Positions 47,199-55,740 of a stretch of DNA of 64,000 nt are shown here, in pieces. A program made the position numbers and the translations under genes. The number at the start of each line of letters is the position of its first letter. Positions within the stretch are counted from its first letter, which is position 1. The notes under the pieces were generated by a model that saw only the letters and a list, made by a program, of their open reading frames with translations, did not search any database and was not told where the DNA came from. This DNA is from Nocardia iowensis (GTDB taxonomy: Bacteria; Actinomycetota; Actinomycetes; Mycobacteriales; Mycobacteriaceae): assembly GCF_019222765.1 (NCBI RefSeq), contig NZ_CP078145.1:4340001-4404000 (forward strand). Reading direction: 5' to 3'.

Positions 47199-48629
47199 TT
47201 ACCAGGGTGAGGGCCGGTAATCCTTGAGGAAGCAGCCGTAGAGGTCGGTGCCGTTTTCGCCCTGCACGATCGGGTCGTAGACGCGGGCGGCGCCGTCGAC
47301 CAGGTCCAGGGGCGCGTGGAAACCTTCTTCGGCCAGCCGGACCTTCGTGTAGTGCGGGCGCTCGTCGGTGATCCAGCCGGTGTCGACGGCGGTCATCAGA
47401 ATGCCGTCCGTTTCGAGCATTTCGCTCGCGCTGGTGCGGGTCAACATGTTCAGCGCCGCCTTGGCCATGTTGGTGTGTGGGTGGCCGGGCCCCTTGTAGG
47501 CGCGGGAGAACTGACCCTCCATCGCCGAGACGTTGACGATGTACTTGCGCCGCGCCGGTGCGGCGGCCATCGCGGGACGCAGGCGCGAGACGAGGATGAA
47601 CGGGGCGACCGAATTGCACAGCTGCACTTCGAGAAGTTCGGTCGGGTCGACTTCGGCGACGGTCTGCACCCAGCTGTTCGTGTGCGCCAGGTCCGGCACC
47701 AGGCCGCCGGCATCGATCGCGACGCCGCGTGAAATGCGTTCGGGGGTAGCCGATCCCGCGACCAGCGCGAGTTCGGCGACATCGGCGGCGGACAGCGTCG
47801 GGGTGAGCGAGGCAGTGAGCGCGGTCGGGTGCGCCTGCATCGTCTTACCGAACGTCACCACGTCGGGCAGCGCGCCCGCGGGCAGCGGACCGGACTCGGC
47901 GTCGACCAGCGCGCTGTAGGCGCCGGGGGAGCGGCGGACGGTCTGGGCGGCATTGTTGATCAGGATGTCGAGCGGGCCCTGCGCCGCGACGTCATCGGCG
48001 AGCGCCACCACCTGGGCGGGATCACGCAGGTCGATGCCGACGACGCGCAGCCGGTGCAGCCACTGCGGGCTGTCGTCCATGGCGGCGAAGCGGCGGATGG
48101 CGTCGTTCGGGAAGCGCGTGGTGATGGTGGTGTGCGCGCCGTCGCGGAGCAGTCGCAGCGCGATGTACATGCCGATCTTGGCGCGCCCGCCGGTCAGCAG
48201 CGCGCGACGGCCGGTCAGATCGGTACGGGCGTCCCGCTTGGTGTGGCTGCTCGCCGCGCACTCCGGGCACAACTGGTGATAGAACGCATCGACCTGCGTG
48301 TACTTCTGCTTGCAGATATAGCAGGGGCGCGGCCGGATCAGCGTGCCCGCGCTCGCGCCGCGGGCGTTCGACGCGAGCGGGATGCCCGCGGTCTCGTCAT
48401 CGATCCGCTGCGGCGAGCCGGTGGCCGTCGCGGCGACGACCTCGCGGTCCGCTTCGGTGACCGCCGCCCGCGCCTCGATCCGGCGCCGCTGCTTGAGCTT
48501 CTTGAACATGTGGCCGACCGCGCGCTGCACCGCTACCGAGTCGGGATGCTCCTTTTCCAGCTGCCCGGCCTGGTCCAGTACCCGCAGACAGGTCGCGAGC
48601 TCGTCCGGATCGATCATGCTTTCGGCCAT
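47199..48629 (-). CDS. zinc-ribbon SDR fusion protein
   Basis: 476 residues. A helical start (residues 1-75) precedes a zinc ribbon CYIC-x14-CPEC (Cys 103, 106, 121, 124). From about 140 comes a Rossmann fold with the variant loop LLTGGRAKIGMYIALRLL. The NNAA motif and NVSAMEG follow, but the usual Tyr of YxxxK is replaced by Thr in HTNMAK. The product may bind NAD without ordinary SDR chemistry. ATG 48629 preferred; 48644 is possible but its Shine-Dalgarno abuts it. Confidence 0.85.
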   Translation of the reverse strand: MAESMIDPDELATCLRVLDQAGQLEKEHPDSVAVQRAVGHMFKKLKQRRRIEARAAVTEADREVVAATATGSPQRIDDETAGIPLASNARGASAGTLIRPRPCYICKQKYTQVDAFYHQLCPECAASSHTKRDARTDLTGRRALLTGGRAKIGMYIALRLLRDGAHTTITTRFPNDAIRRFAAMDDSPQWLHRLRVVGIDLRDPAQVVALADDVAAQGPLDILINNAAQTVRRSPGAYSALVDAESGPLPAGALPDVVTFGKTMQAHPTALTASLTPTLSAADVAELALVAGSATPERISRGVAIDAGGLVPDLAHTNSWVQTVAEVDPTELLEVQLCNSVAPFILVSRLRPAMAAAPARRKYIVNVSAMEGQFSRAYKGPGHPHTNMAKAALNMLTRTSASEMLETDGILMTAVDTGWITDERPHYTKVRLAEEGFHAPLDLVDGAARVYDPIVQGENGTDLYGCFLKDYRPSPW

Positions 48630-48724
48630 CGGTGGTACAGGCATCCTTCACTGAGCTGGGAAATCGACCCGACCATTGTCGCAAACACCGCAGCCCGGTT
48701 ACCGCCCGGTTGCCTTCGCATCGA

Positions 48725-49519
48725 TCAGGCGCGCAGCAACGCCAGCGTCGTGACCGCGGTTCGCTTCAGCAGCTCGATGACTTCCGGCACCGTGAGGTCG
48801 GTGGTCGTGGTGACCGAAGGCGGGTGCAGCCAGCTGATCTCGTAGGTGGTCCAGCCGTCGCGAACGGCGAGGGTGACGCCCCTGCGCGGGGCGTGCTTGC
48901 TGTCCATTCGGACGACGTATGCCTCGTCGCCGAGGCCGTCGACCGTGGCGACGCCATCGTCCTCATTGAGGGGGGACTGGGTCCAGGTCTCGAACCGAGC
49001 GGTGAACTCCGGACCAGGATCGGTCCGCTTGTGCACCGCCGCGCTCACCGTGAGGGTGGTGTCATCGGACCGCTCGGCGGTCGCGGGCGCAGCGAGCCGG
49101 ATCGTGCAGGTCATCGAGTCGATCGCCGGGTGTAGGAGGGTCTGGTGGAGTGGGTATTTCGGCCCGGTCGGGCCGTTCGGCGCCAAGGCGAATCCGGCGC
49201 GGGTATAGGGCGCGGTGTCGGTGATCGCACACAGGTTGTCGACGTGGTGATAGCCCTGTAGGTCGGGTACCGCCTCGGCGCGCCGATCACTGCCGAAGAT
49301 CTGGAGCACGCCGAGCACCAGCAGCACCGAGAGGCAGATCGCGGCAGCGAGCGTCCCCAGTCGGCGCGGACCGGGGCCGGATTGTTTCCACCGGCCGAGC
49401 GGCCGCGGCGGCACCGACCCATCCGGGTACGGCCGCGGTGGCGCTACCGGTGCCAACGGCTCGTGCAGCCATCCGGCGTTGCTGAGGCGTGGAGGCCTCT
49501 GACCCGCCGGTCCCATCAT
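48725..49519 (-). CDS. membrane-anchored hypothetical protein
   Basis: 264 residues. A Pro-rich cytosolic start leads to one helix (LGTLAAAICLSVLLVLGVLQ, residues 54-75), then an extracytoplasmic domain. This is a type II anchored protein resembling the DUF3558/TPP-like sensors of actinomycetes, with Cys pairs at DNLCAITDT and SMTCTIRLA. It follows the helical-repeat gene by 15 bases. Confidence 0.68.
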   Translation of the reverse strand: MMGPAGQRPPRLSNAGWLHEPLAPVAPPRPYPDGSVPPRPLGRWKQSGPGPRRLGTLAAAICLSVLLVLGVLQIFGSDRRAEAVPDLQGYHHVDNLCAITDTAPYTRAGFALAPNGPTGPKYPLHQTLLHPAIDSMTCTIRLAAPATAERSDDTTLTVSAAVHKRTDPGPEFTARFETWTQSPLNEDDGVATVDGLGDEAYVVRMDSKHAPRRGVTLAVRDGWTTYEISWLHPPSVTTTTDLTVPEVIELLKRTAVTTLALLRA

Positions 49520-49534
49520 GGCCGCAAAATATCA

Positions 49535-51058
49535 TCACACCTGGTCGTCGCGCAGGCTGTCGGCCGCAGCGCCGCGGCCACAACCGTCCGCGCGCGCGGC
49601 GAGTTGATCACGCAGGGCACTCGGAATCTCCGTGCGGACCTCGATCAGCCCGTCCCACACCACATCTGGCGTCTCCGGTGTCAGTGCGGCGAGGAACTCG
49701 TCGAGATCGGCCATTCCATCGATGATGTCGAGTACCCGGGCCCGGCCCGCGGGATCCTGCGCGAGCGCGATAGCGACCAGGGTGTCGATATTGTCGCTGC
49801 GCGACGCGACGAGGACCGCGGCGAGCAGCTGATCCTTGCTCAGATCGCCGATACAGGAGGCGAGGATCGGGCTCGCGGAGTCGGGCAGTGCGTCCACCAA
49901 AGGCAGTGCCTGAGACCAGAGTTCGTGGGCTGCGGTGGTGTTGATCACCGCGCGGAGCACGTCGGGGTCGCGCATGATCGGCAGACCGGCCATCCGGCGG
50001 CGGTCGGTATCGGTCATGGCCAGCGCGATCGGCAGCATGGCGTCCCACAGGCCCGCCGTATCCGCTTGGGCGACAAGGTCACCGAGTTCCTCGTCGGATT
50101 TTTCGGCGAGGTGGGCGGCCAGCGTCGCCAGCTGCGCCGGCTGCAGATGGATGACCAGCGGCAGCAGATCGAGCCAAAAGCCTTTGTTCAGTGCGGCATT
50201 CATAATCGAGGCGAGCACCGATTCCTCCTGTACCGCAGGCCTTTCGGCGAATGCGCGCAAACTGTCCGCGGTCATCGCGCTGGTCACCGGCAGCAGCGAG
50301 TCCCAGGCATCCAGCGCCCGCACCGCCTCGATCAGGCCGTCGAGTACGTTGCCACCGAGCCCGGCCGCGATATCGCCGAGGGCGGCCCGATTCTCCGGAC
50401 CGACGCTGTCGAGCAGGTCGAGTCCTTCGGCCCAGAGGTCCTGATCGTGCGCGGCGCGGATGACCCCGGCGAGCCGGTCGGTGACCAAGCCCATCAGCCG
50501 GTCCAGCGCGGATTTGTCCTCCATCAGAAAGCCGATGCGCAGCAGGTCCGCGTCGCCGAGCACCGGCACCGCGGCCCGCATCGACTCCTCCGGGACGACG
50601 CCGACGAAACGACTCATCGTCACGTGGTCGTCGATGCGCAGCAGCTCCCTTGCCACCTCGACGACCAGCCGTGCGGGCACCGCGGCGATGATGTCGGCGG
50701 TGCGCCGCGGATCGAGCTGGATCGCGGTCTCGGCCAAAAACCGGGCGGGCAGCGCCTTCGCGATATCGATCGCGCGGGAAGGCTCGACCGATCCGGCGAC
50801 CGCGGCGCACAGTATCGGCCCGAACGCACGCTCGGCGGCTTTGGCGCTGATCGCGGTGGGCACCACTTTCGTTGCGGCGGCCACGCGTTTCATCCGTGCG
50901 GCATCGCCGTCGAAAAGCAGATCGGTGGCTCGCTCGCGAAACGTCCGGATTGCTTCGGGGGAAAGCGTGTTCAAAAAATCGAGCTCAGCGGGATCGGAGA
51001 TATCGAGCAGGCGCGCGAGTTTTGTGGTCTCGGCCCGCGCCATCAATTGCTCACTCAT
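49535..51058 (-). CDS. helical-repeat protein with five 43-residue repeats
   Basis: 507 residues, soluble. Residues 206-420 are five 43-residue repeats in register (206, 249, 292, 335, 378). Each starts near x-x-LW, with LP about 5 residues on, then LA..., and Leu-rich second helix. Residues 75-200 look like shorter helical repeats akin to the MgtE N-domain. It is an alpha-solenoid, probably a scaffold. Its ATG overlaps the stop of the 71-residue gene by ATGA. No function known. Confidence 0.78.
   Translation of the reverse strand: MSEQLMARAETTKLARLLDISDPAELDFLNTLSPEAIRTFRERATDLLFDGDAARMKRVAAATKVVPTAISAKAAERAFGPILCAAVAGSVEPSRAIDIAKALPARFLAETAIQLDPRRTADIIAAVPARLVVEVARELLRIDDHVTMSRFVGVVPEESMRAAVPVLGDADLLRIGFLMEDKSALDRLMGLVTDRLAGVIRAAHDQDLWAEGLDLLDSVGPENRAALGDIAAGLGGNVLDGLIEAVRALDAWDSLLPVTSAMTADSLRAFAERPAVQEESVLASIMNAALNKGFWLDLLPLVIHLQPAQLATLAAHLAEKSDEELGDLVAQADTAGLWDAMLPIALAMTDTDRRRMAGLPIMRDPDVLRAVINTTAAHELWSQALPLVDALPDSASPILASCIGDLSKDQLLAAVLVASRSDNIDTLVAIALAQDPAGRARVLDIIDGMADLDEFLAALTPETPDVVWDGLIEVRTEIPSALRDQLAARADGCGRGAAADSLRDDQV
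49799..50443 (-). repeat. five 43-residue protein repeats
   Basis: Encodes residues 206-420 of the helical-repeat protein, five 129-base units. Conserved points are LW at positions 3-4, LP at 8-9, and a Leu near 33-34. DNA identity is low, so the repeats are old. Confidence 0.7.
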
Positions 51059-51270
51059 AAACCGAGCGCTCGCTTCACGGCCGGACGCATCAGCCGGGGG
51101 ATGAGTCGGAGCGAGGATTCGACCGCCGCACCGAGGCGTTCGTCTCGGGCGGTGACGGCGGTGCGCAGCAGCCGGTCGAGTTCGGCGAGGTCGGAGTCGG
51201 TGAGCCGGTCGAATTCAGCGGGCAGGGGTGCGCCGAGTGTTCTGGTCAGCGGTTGGGCTGCGTCCGGCAT
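51055..51270 (-). CDS. small partner of helical-repeat protein
   Basis: 71 residues, helical, charged (LTDSDLAELDRLLRTAVTAR, RLMRPAVKRALGL). GGAG lies 5 bases before ATG 51270. Its stop overlaps the helical-repeat gene's start, implying equal expression. No family recognised. Confidence 0.7.
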   Translation of the reverse strand: MPDAAQPLTRTLGAPLPAEFDRLTDSDLAELDRLLRTAVTARDERLGAAVESSLRLIPRLMRPAVKRALGL

Positions 51271-51310
51271 GGGAGCTCCGTATCGGTGTCGAGTTGTCGA
51301 GAAGGGACGG

Positions 51311-52240
51311 TCAGCTGCTGCGCGGGGTAATCGCGGACTTGTCCGCCCGCATGTCGTCGACGAAGTTGGCGATCGCCTCGGCGACCAGCAGCGGCTCGGT
51401 GACCGGCAGCCAGTGGTCGGCGGGCACCGCGCAACGCCACAGCCGGTCCACCCAGCGGGTCGAGGTGTCGTAGAGGGCGGCGGGCACGAACGGGTCGGTG
51501 CTGTCGACGAGCAGCTGCACCGGCACCGCGGTGCGGCGCACCCGCGGCCGCCGCAGATGGTGCAGCAGGTTGGCCTGCGCGATCCGCCCGCCCGCAACCA
51601 GATCCGTGCGCCAGGTGCGGGCGATCCTGGCGGGCACCGGCGAGAGCCCGCCGAGCCGTTCCACCAGCAGCGTGCGCACCCGCGGCGGGTAGAGCCTGCG
51701 TGCCACGGGCACCGGGTCGAGGCTCCAGCGCGCACCGCGCAGCCACCAGCCCAGCTCGCTCGCCCGGAGCCGGACGTGCGGCGCGACGGCCCGCAGCCAC
51801 AGTCCGAGATGGTCCAGATTGGGTCCGGAAATGGCGGTGAACGAGGCGATCCGGGTATTCGCCCTCGGATCGCAGACCGCCTCCCACAGTTGCACCGCGC
51901 CCCAGCCGTGCCCGCAGGTGTGCACCGGACGCTTCGGGCTGGCCGCGTCGATCACCGCGAAGAAGTCGGCGGCCAGCCGGTCCAGCCGGAACTCCGCGAG
52001 CAATGCCGGGGTGGCCGAACGGCCGTGGCCGCGTACGTCGTAGGTGATCACTCGGAAGCCGTCGGTCAGTAATGCCGCGACGGTGGCCCACACCCGGTGC
52101 GTGTCGGTGAGGCCGTGCACCAGGACCAGGGGTTCGGCGGCGGGATCGCCCCATTCGAAGACGGCCAGGTCGGCGCCGTCGGCGGTCACCGTCCACTGCC
52201 GGTCCGGGCGGGGCGTGTCGGTGTGGAGCAGGTTGGTCAT
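51311..52240 (-). CDS. EphD-like alpha/beta hydrolase with Gly at the nucleophile
   Basis: 309 residues. Fold marks include LVLVHGLTDTH (oxyanion) and TYDVRGHGRS. The nucleophile elbow reads CGHGWGAVQL: position 112 is Gly (GGC at 51905-51907) where epoxide hydrolases such as EphD have Asp (GHDWG). The late acid (VDSTDPFVP) and His (ADHWLP) remain. ISGPNLDHLG also resembles EphD, but its C-terminal SDR domain is missing. It is either inactive or differently used. First gene of the leftward cluster. Confidence 0.85.
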   Translation of the reverse strand: MTNLLHTDTPRPDRQWTVTADGADLAVFEWGDPAAEPLVLVHGLTDTHRVWATVAALLTDGFRVITYDVRGHGRSATPALLAEFRLDRLAADFFAVIDAASPKRPVHTCGHGWGAVQLWEAVCDPRANTRIASFTAISGPNLDHLGLWLRAVAPHVRLRASELGWWLRGARWSLDPVPVARRLYPPRVRTLLVERLGGLSPVPARIARTWRTDLVAGGRIAQANLLHHLRRPRVRRTAVPVQLLVDSTDPFVPAALYDTSTRWVDRLWRCAVPADHWLPVTEPLLVAEAIANFVDDMRADKSAITPRSS

Positions 52241-52342
52241 GTCGTTGCCTCGTTCGGGTGCGAGCGGCCGGCCGGTGACGCGACTGTCGGCCTGGGCCGC
52301 CGCGCCCGCGACTGCTTGCTGGTCGCTCGAAACGGTCTGCCC

Positions 52343-52485
52343 GTACCGTCAGTACGGTTTCCGATACTGACAGTACGAAGAATTGTCCGAGAGCGGGAGG
52401 GGTAACCCGCAGAGTATGGCGTAGGTCACGCCCTCGCTCTGCCGACGCTGGGTCTCCGCTGTTCTGATATCCGTACCGCCGGTAC
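52343..52485. promoter_or_regulatory. three matching operators between hydrolase and TetR
   Basis: Three 13-base dyads fit RTACYGNCRGTAC: GTACCGTCAGTAC (52343-52355), ATACTGACAGTAC (52364-52376) and GTACCGCCGGTAC (52473-52485). The first two are 21 bases apart; the third is 15 bases before the TetR start. This fits repression of both divergent genes. Confidence 0.75.
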
Positions 52486-52500
52486 GTGTATGCTGCGGTC

Positions 52501-53190
52501 GTGCCCCGGCCCAGCGTTCGTTCGACGACCTCCCGTGCGGAGATCGTCGACGCCGCGATCCGGGTGATCGACCGGGACGGGCCGCGGCCGAGCATGGACG
52601 ACATCGCCCGCGAAGCGAACATCACCAAGCCGCGCCTGTATCGCCAGTTCGCCGACAAGGCCGATCTCTACACCGAGATCGGTAACCGGATGGCCAAGGC
52701 CGCCGCGGCCGCCGCGGGCAACGATCTGACGCTCATGCTGCAACCGCCGCGGACCGCGTTGCGGCGGGTGCTCACCGGATACGCCGACAGCATTCTGCAG
52801 CATCCCAACGTTTTTCGCTTCCTGGGCCAGGCGCAGGTGACCCAGCAGTCCGACGGCACGGTCCTGCAATTCGACCTCGGCCGGGCCGCGTCGGATCGTT
52901 TCGCCCGCCAGGCCCGCGAAATCGCCGAGTCCATCCCGATCGACACCGCGGGCATCGATTATCTGTCCCGCGCGGTGGTCGGCGTCGTCGTCTCGATCAC
53001 CGACCTGTGGCTCGCCGATTCCGCGTTGCCGCACCCCGACCGCACCGCCGAATTCATCGACCAGGCCACCGAATTAGTCTGGGGCCTGATCGACGGATTC
53101 CTGCGCAGGCAGGGCATTTCCGCCGATCCGGAGACACCCATCTTCACCTCGCTCGCCGCCGTCAACCAGGCGCAGCAGCCCGCGAACTGA
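52501..53190 (+). CDS. TetR family regulator of the leftward cluster
   Basis: 229 residues from GTG 52501. HTH part PSMDDIAREANITKPRLYRQ and FADKADLYTEIGNRM. It is divergent from the EphD-like hydrolase with three operators between, so it should control both. Its size and C-terminus are like mycobacterial TetR proteins near lipid and epoxide-hydrolase genes. Confidence 0.88.
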   Translation: MPRPSVRSTTSRAEIVDAAIRVIDRDGPRPSMDDIAREANITKPRLYRQFADKADLYTEIGNRMAKAAAAAAGNDLTLMLQPPRTALRRVLTGYADSILQHPNVFRFLGQAQVTQQSDGTVLQFDLGRAASDRFARQAREIAESIPIDTAGIDYLSRAVVGVVVSITDLWLADSALPHPDRTAEFIDQATELVWGLIDGFLRRQGISADPETPIFTSLAAVNQAQQPAN

Positions 53191-53323
53191 CCGTCGCCGA
53201 GTCCTCGACCGAACTCGGCCTACTCGACGCGTGCCCAGGTTGTTGACACACTGCCAATAGTGCGGGAATCTGTTGACGAGGGCCCGGCTGTAAGTCGGGG
53301 AACAGCGAGCAAAAGGATCCGAG

Positions 53324-54469
53324 ATGGCACGCGCCGCATGGAGTGACGATGAGGTCGAGGCGGTACGCGACCTCGCGAAGACGTTCTTCGAGAAGGAGGT
53401 CGTCCCGCACGAGGAGAAGTTCGTCGCCCAGGGCCACCCCGACCGCGCGCTGTACAACCGGGCGGGCGAGCTCGGCCTGCTGTGCGCCGCGATCCCCACC
53501 GAATTCGGCGGTGGCGGCGGCACGTTCGCGCACGAAGCGGCGATCATCGAGGAACAGTCGCGGGCGGGCGACGGCTCGATGGGCATGCCGGTGCACAGCT
53601 CGATCATCGCGCCGTACCTGAAGGAGTTCGGTTCCGCGGAACTCAAGCAACGGGTGCTGCCCAAGGCCGCCACCGGTGAAATGGTGCTGTCCATCGGGAT
53701 GACCGAACCAGGCACCGGCTCGGATCTGCAGAACATCAAGACTCGCGCGGTGCGCGAGGGCGACGAGTACGTCATCACCGGCTCGAAGATCTTCATCACC
53801 AACGGCTGGCTCTGCGACGGCATCATCATCGCCGTCAAGACCGACCCGACCAAGGGCGCGTCGGGTGTCTCGCTGATCTTCGCCGACGTCTCCGACGACA
53901 CCCCCGGCTTCAAGCGCGGCCGCATCCTCAACAAGATCGGCGGCAAGGGTCAAGACACCGCCGAACTGTTCTTCGACGGACTGCGGGTGCCCGCGGCGAA
54001 CCTGCTGGGCGAGGCCGAAGGCCTCGGCTTCTATCAGATGATGCAGATGCTCGCCCAGGAGCGCCTGGTCACCGGCATCATCGCGGTCGCAATGATGGAA
54101 AAGGCCGTGCAGCTGACCATCGATTACACCAAGGGCAGGGAGGCCTTCGGCAAGCCGCTGTTCGCCATGCAGAACACCAAGTTCGAGCTCGCCGAGTGCG
54201 CCACCCTCGCGAAGGTCAGCCGCACCTTCCTCGACGATTGCATCGTGCGGCATCTGCGTGGCGAACTCGATATTCCCACCGCGGCGATGTCGAAGTACTG
54301 GCTCACCGACCAGCTGGGTATCGTGGTGGACCGCTGCCTGCAACTGTTCGGCGGCTACGGCTACATGACGGAGTATCCGATTTCGCAGCTCTACACCGGC
54401 GCCCGCGTCCTGCGCATCCTGGCGGGTAGCAACGAGGTGATGAAGGATCTCATTGCCCGGTCTCTCTGA
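53324..54469 (+). CDS. acyl-CoA dehydrogenase
   Basis: 381 residues. MVLSIGMTEPGTGSDLQNIK and YVITGSKIFITNGWLCDGII are the FAD and substrate loops. The end ILAGSNEVMKDLIARSL carries the catalytic-type Glu region. FadE family, beta-oxidation step. AAGGATC site before ATG 53324. A TetR gene starts 1 base after its stop and may repress it. Confidence 0.95.
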   Translation: MARAAWSDDEVEAVRDLAKTFFEKEVVPHEEKFVAQGHPDRALYNRAGELGLLCAAIPTEFGGGGGTFAHEAAIIEEQSRAGDGSMGMPVHSSIIAPYLKEFGSAELKQRVLPKAATGEMVLSIGMTEPGTGSDLQNIKTRAVREGDEYVITGSKIFITNGWLCDGIIIAVKTDPTKGASGVSLIFADVSDDTPGFKRGRILNKIGGKGQDTAELFFDGLRVPAANLLGEAEGLGFYQMMQMLAQERLVTGIIAVAMMEKAVQLTIDYTKGREAFGKPLFAMQNTKFELAECATLAKVSRTFLDDCIVRHLRGELDIPTAAMSKYWLTDQLGIVVDRCLQLFGGYGYMTEYPISQLYTGARVLRILAGSNEVMKDLIARSL

Positions 54470-54470
54470 T

Positions 54471-55139
54471 ATGACGAGTGAGACCGCGGACGGTGCTGCG
54501 CTGGACTCACCCACTCCGCCGGCTGCCGTCGCCCTGCCGCGCCGTCGCCGGCTCGAACCCGACGAGCGGCGGGCCCAGATCCTGGCGTGCGCGATCGACA
54601 TGTTCGGTGAGCGGCCGTACGCGGCCGTCTCCACCGCCGAGCTGGCCCAGCGCGCAGGCGTCGCCCGCGGTCTGATCAACCACTACTTCGGCAACAAGCG
54701 CGACCTCTATCTCGCGGTGGTTCGTCGCATGGTCACCCTGCCCAAGCTCGATGACATGATCGTGCCCACCGGCACCGAGCGCGAGCGAGTCGATGCAAGT
54801 GTGCACTGGCTGCTGGATACCATCGCCGAGCACGGCAGCACCTGGGTGAAGGTGACCAGCCACGAGGGCGTCGGCGACGACCCCGAGGTGCAGCAGATCC
54901 TCGATCAGGCCGACGACGCGGCCGCCGAACGACTGCTGCTCATGGTCGGCCTCGCCGATTCGGCACGCAGTGCGGCTTTGCGCGCGATGGTCCGCGCCTA
55001 CGGCGGGCTGGTCAAAGTGGCGGGCCGGGAATGGATCACCCGCGGCACGCTGACCCGCCCGCAGGTGCACGAGCTGCTTGCCGACATGCTGATGACACTG
55101 GTCACCGAATCGCTGCCGAAGGTGGACCGCCGGCGCTGA
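54471..55139 (+). CDS. TetR family regulator
   Basis: 222 residues, ATG 1 base after the dehydrogenase stop. HTH part AAVSTAELAQRAGVARGLIN, then HYFGNKRDLYLAVVRRM. Likely regulates the dehydrogenase, as fatty-acid TetR proteins do in mycobacteria. Confidence 0.88.
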   Translation: MTSETADGAALDSPTPPAAVALPRRRRLEPDERRAQILACAIDMFGERPYAAVSTAELAQRAGVARGLINHYFGNKRDLYLAVVRRMVTLPKLDDMIVPTGTERERVDASVHWLLDTIAEHGSTWVKVTSHEGVGDDPEVQQILDQADDAAAERLLLMVGLADSARSAALRAMVRAYGGLVKVAGREWITRGTLTRPQVHELLADMLMTLVTESLPKVDRRR

Positions 55140-55183
55140 GCGCACGGCGGTCCCCGGCTATCGGATTAGTGCCTCAGGGGCTA

Positions 55184-55546
55184 TCAGGGGAGGGCCTCCG
55201 GCGCCGGATCGCCGGGCGCGGCGCTGCCCGCGCTGTAGCGCACCGGCCGCCGGTGTCCCGGCGCGTGTCCCTGCCGCCCGTACTTCAGCTCGATCACTTC
55301 TTCGCGCCGATGTTCCACCAACAGCGCCCCGACGCCGAGTATCCAGAGCGCGGCCGTCACGATCGCGCCGATCTGGGTCCATTCGTCGAGGCCGTACCCG
55401 GCGGCGGTGAGCGTGCACGCCAGCGACACCATGCCGAGCGCGCAGAGAATAAGGCCGGGAACGTTGTAATTGTCGCCGAGCAGATCGCCGGCTTGGGCGT
55501 GCCACGGCCGGTTTTCGTGGTCGGGCGGAGTGGTGCTACCGAGCAT
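55184..55546 (-). CDS. small two-helix membrane protein
   Basis: 120 residues; CTAGGAGG site before ATG 55546. Two helices (VPGLILCALGMVSLACTLTA and IVTAALWILGVGALLVEHRR) and a basic Pro-rich tail. Common small membrane protein of Nocardia-type genomes, function unknown. Confidence 0.75.
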   Translation of the reverse strand: MLGSTTPPDHENRPWHAQAGDLLGDNYNVPGLILCALGMVSLACTLTAAGYGLDEWTQIGAIVTAALWILGVGALLVEHRREEVIELKYGRQGHAPGHRRPVRYSAGSAAPGDPAPEALP

Positions 55547-55740
55547 GGATTCCTCCTAGGAGTCAACGCAAGATCAGTGACACTGCCCGATCAGCATGAA
55601 CCCTGATTGAGGAAAACAGTAGTAATTGGACGTTCCAGATGATGGCGCGCCGTTCCACCCCTATTGTGGGTCGGGAGATCGGGGCGGGTCCGGGCAGTCC
55701 GAGGTTCCTGCACGGTGTGTGGTGTGGAGAGGTACCTGGC

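Noticed and set aside
49382..52072. 896-codon frame opposite the helical-repeat and hydrolase genes
   Set aside because: Composition is that of an antisense shadow; the leftward genes have overlaps, ribosome-binding sites and recognisable folds.
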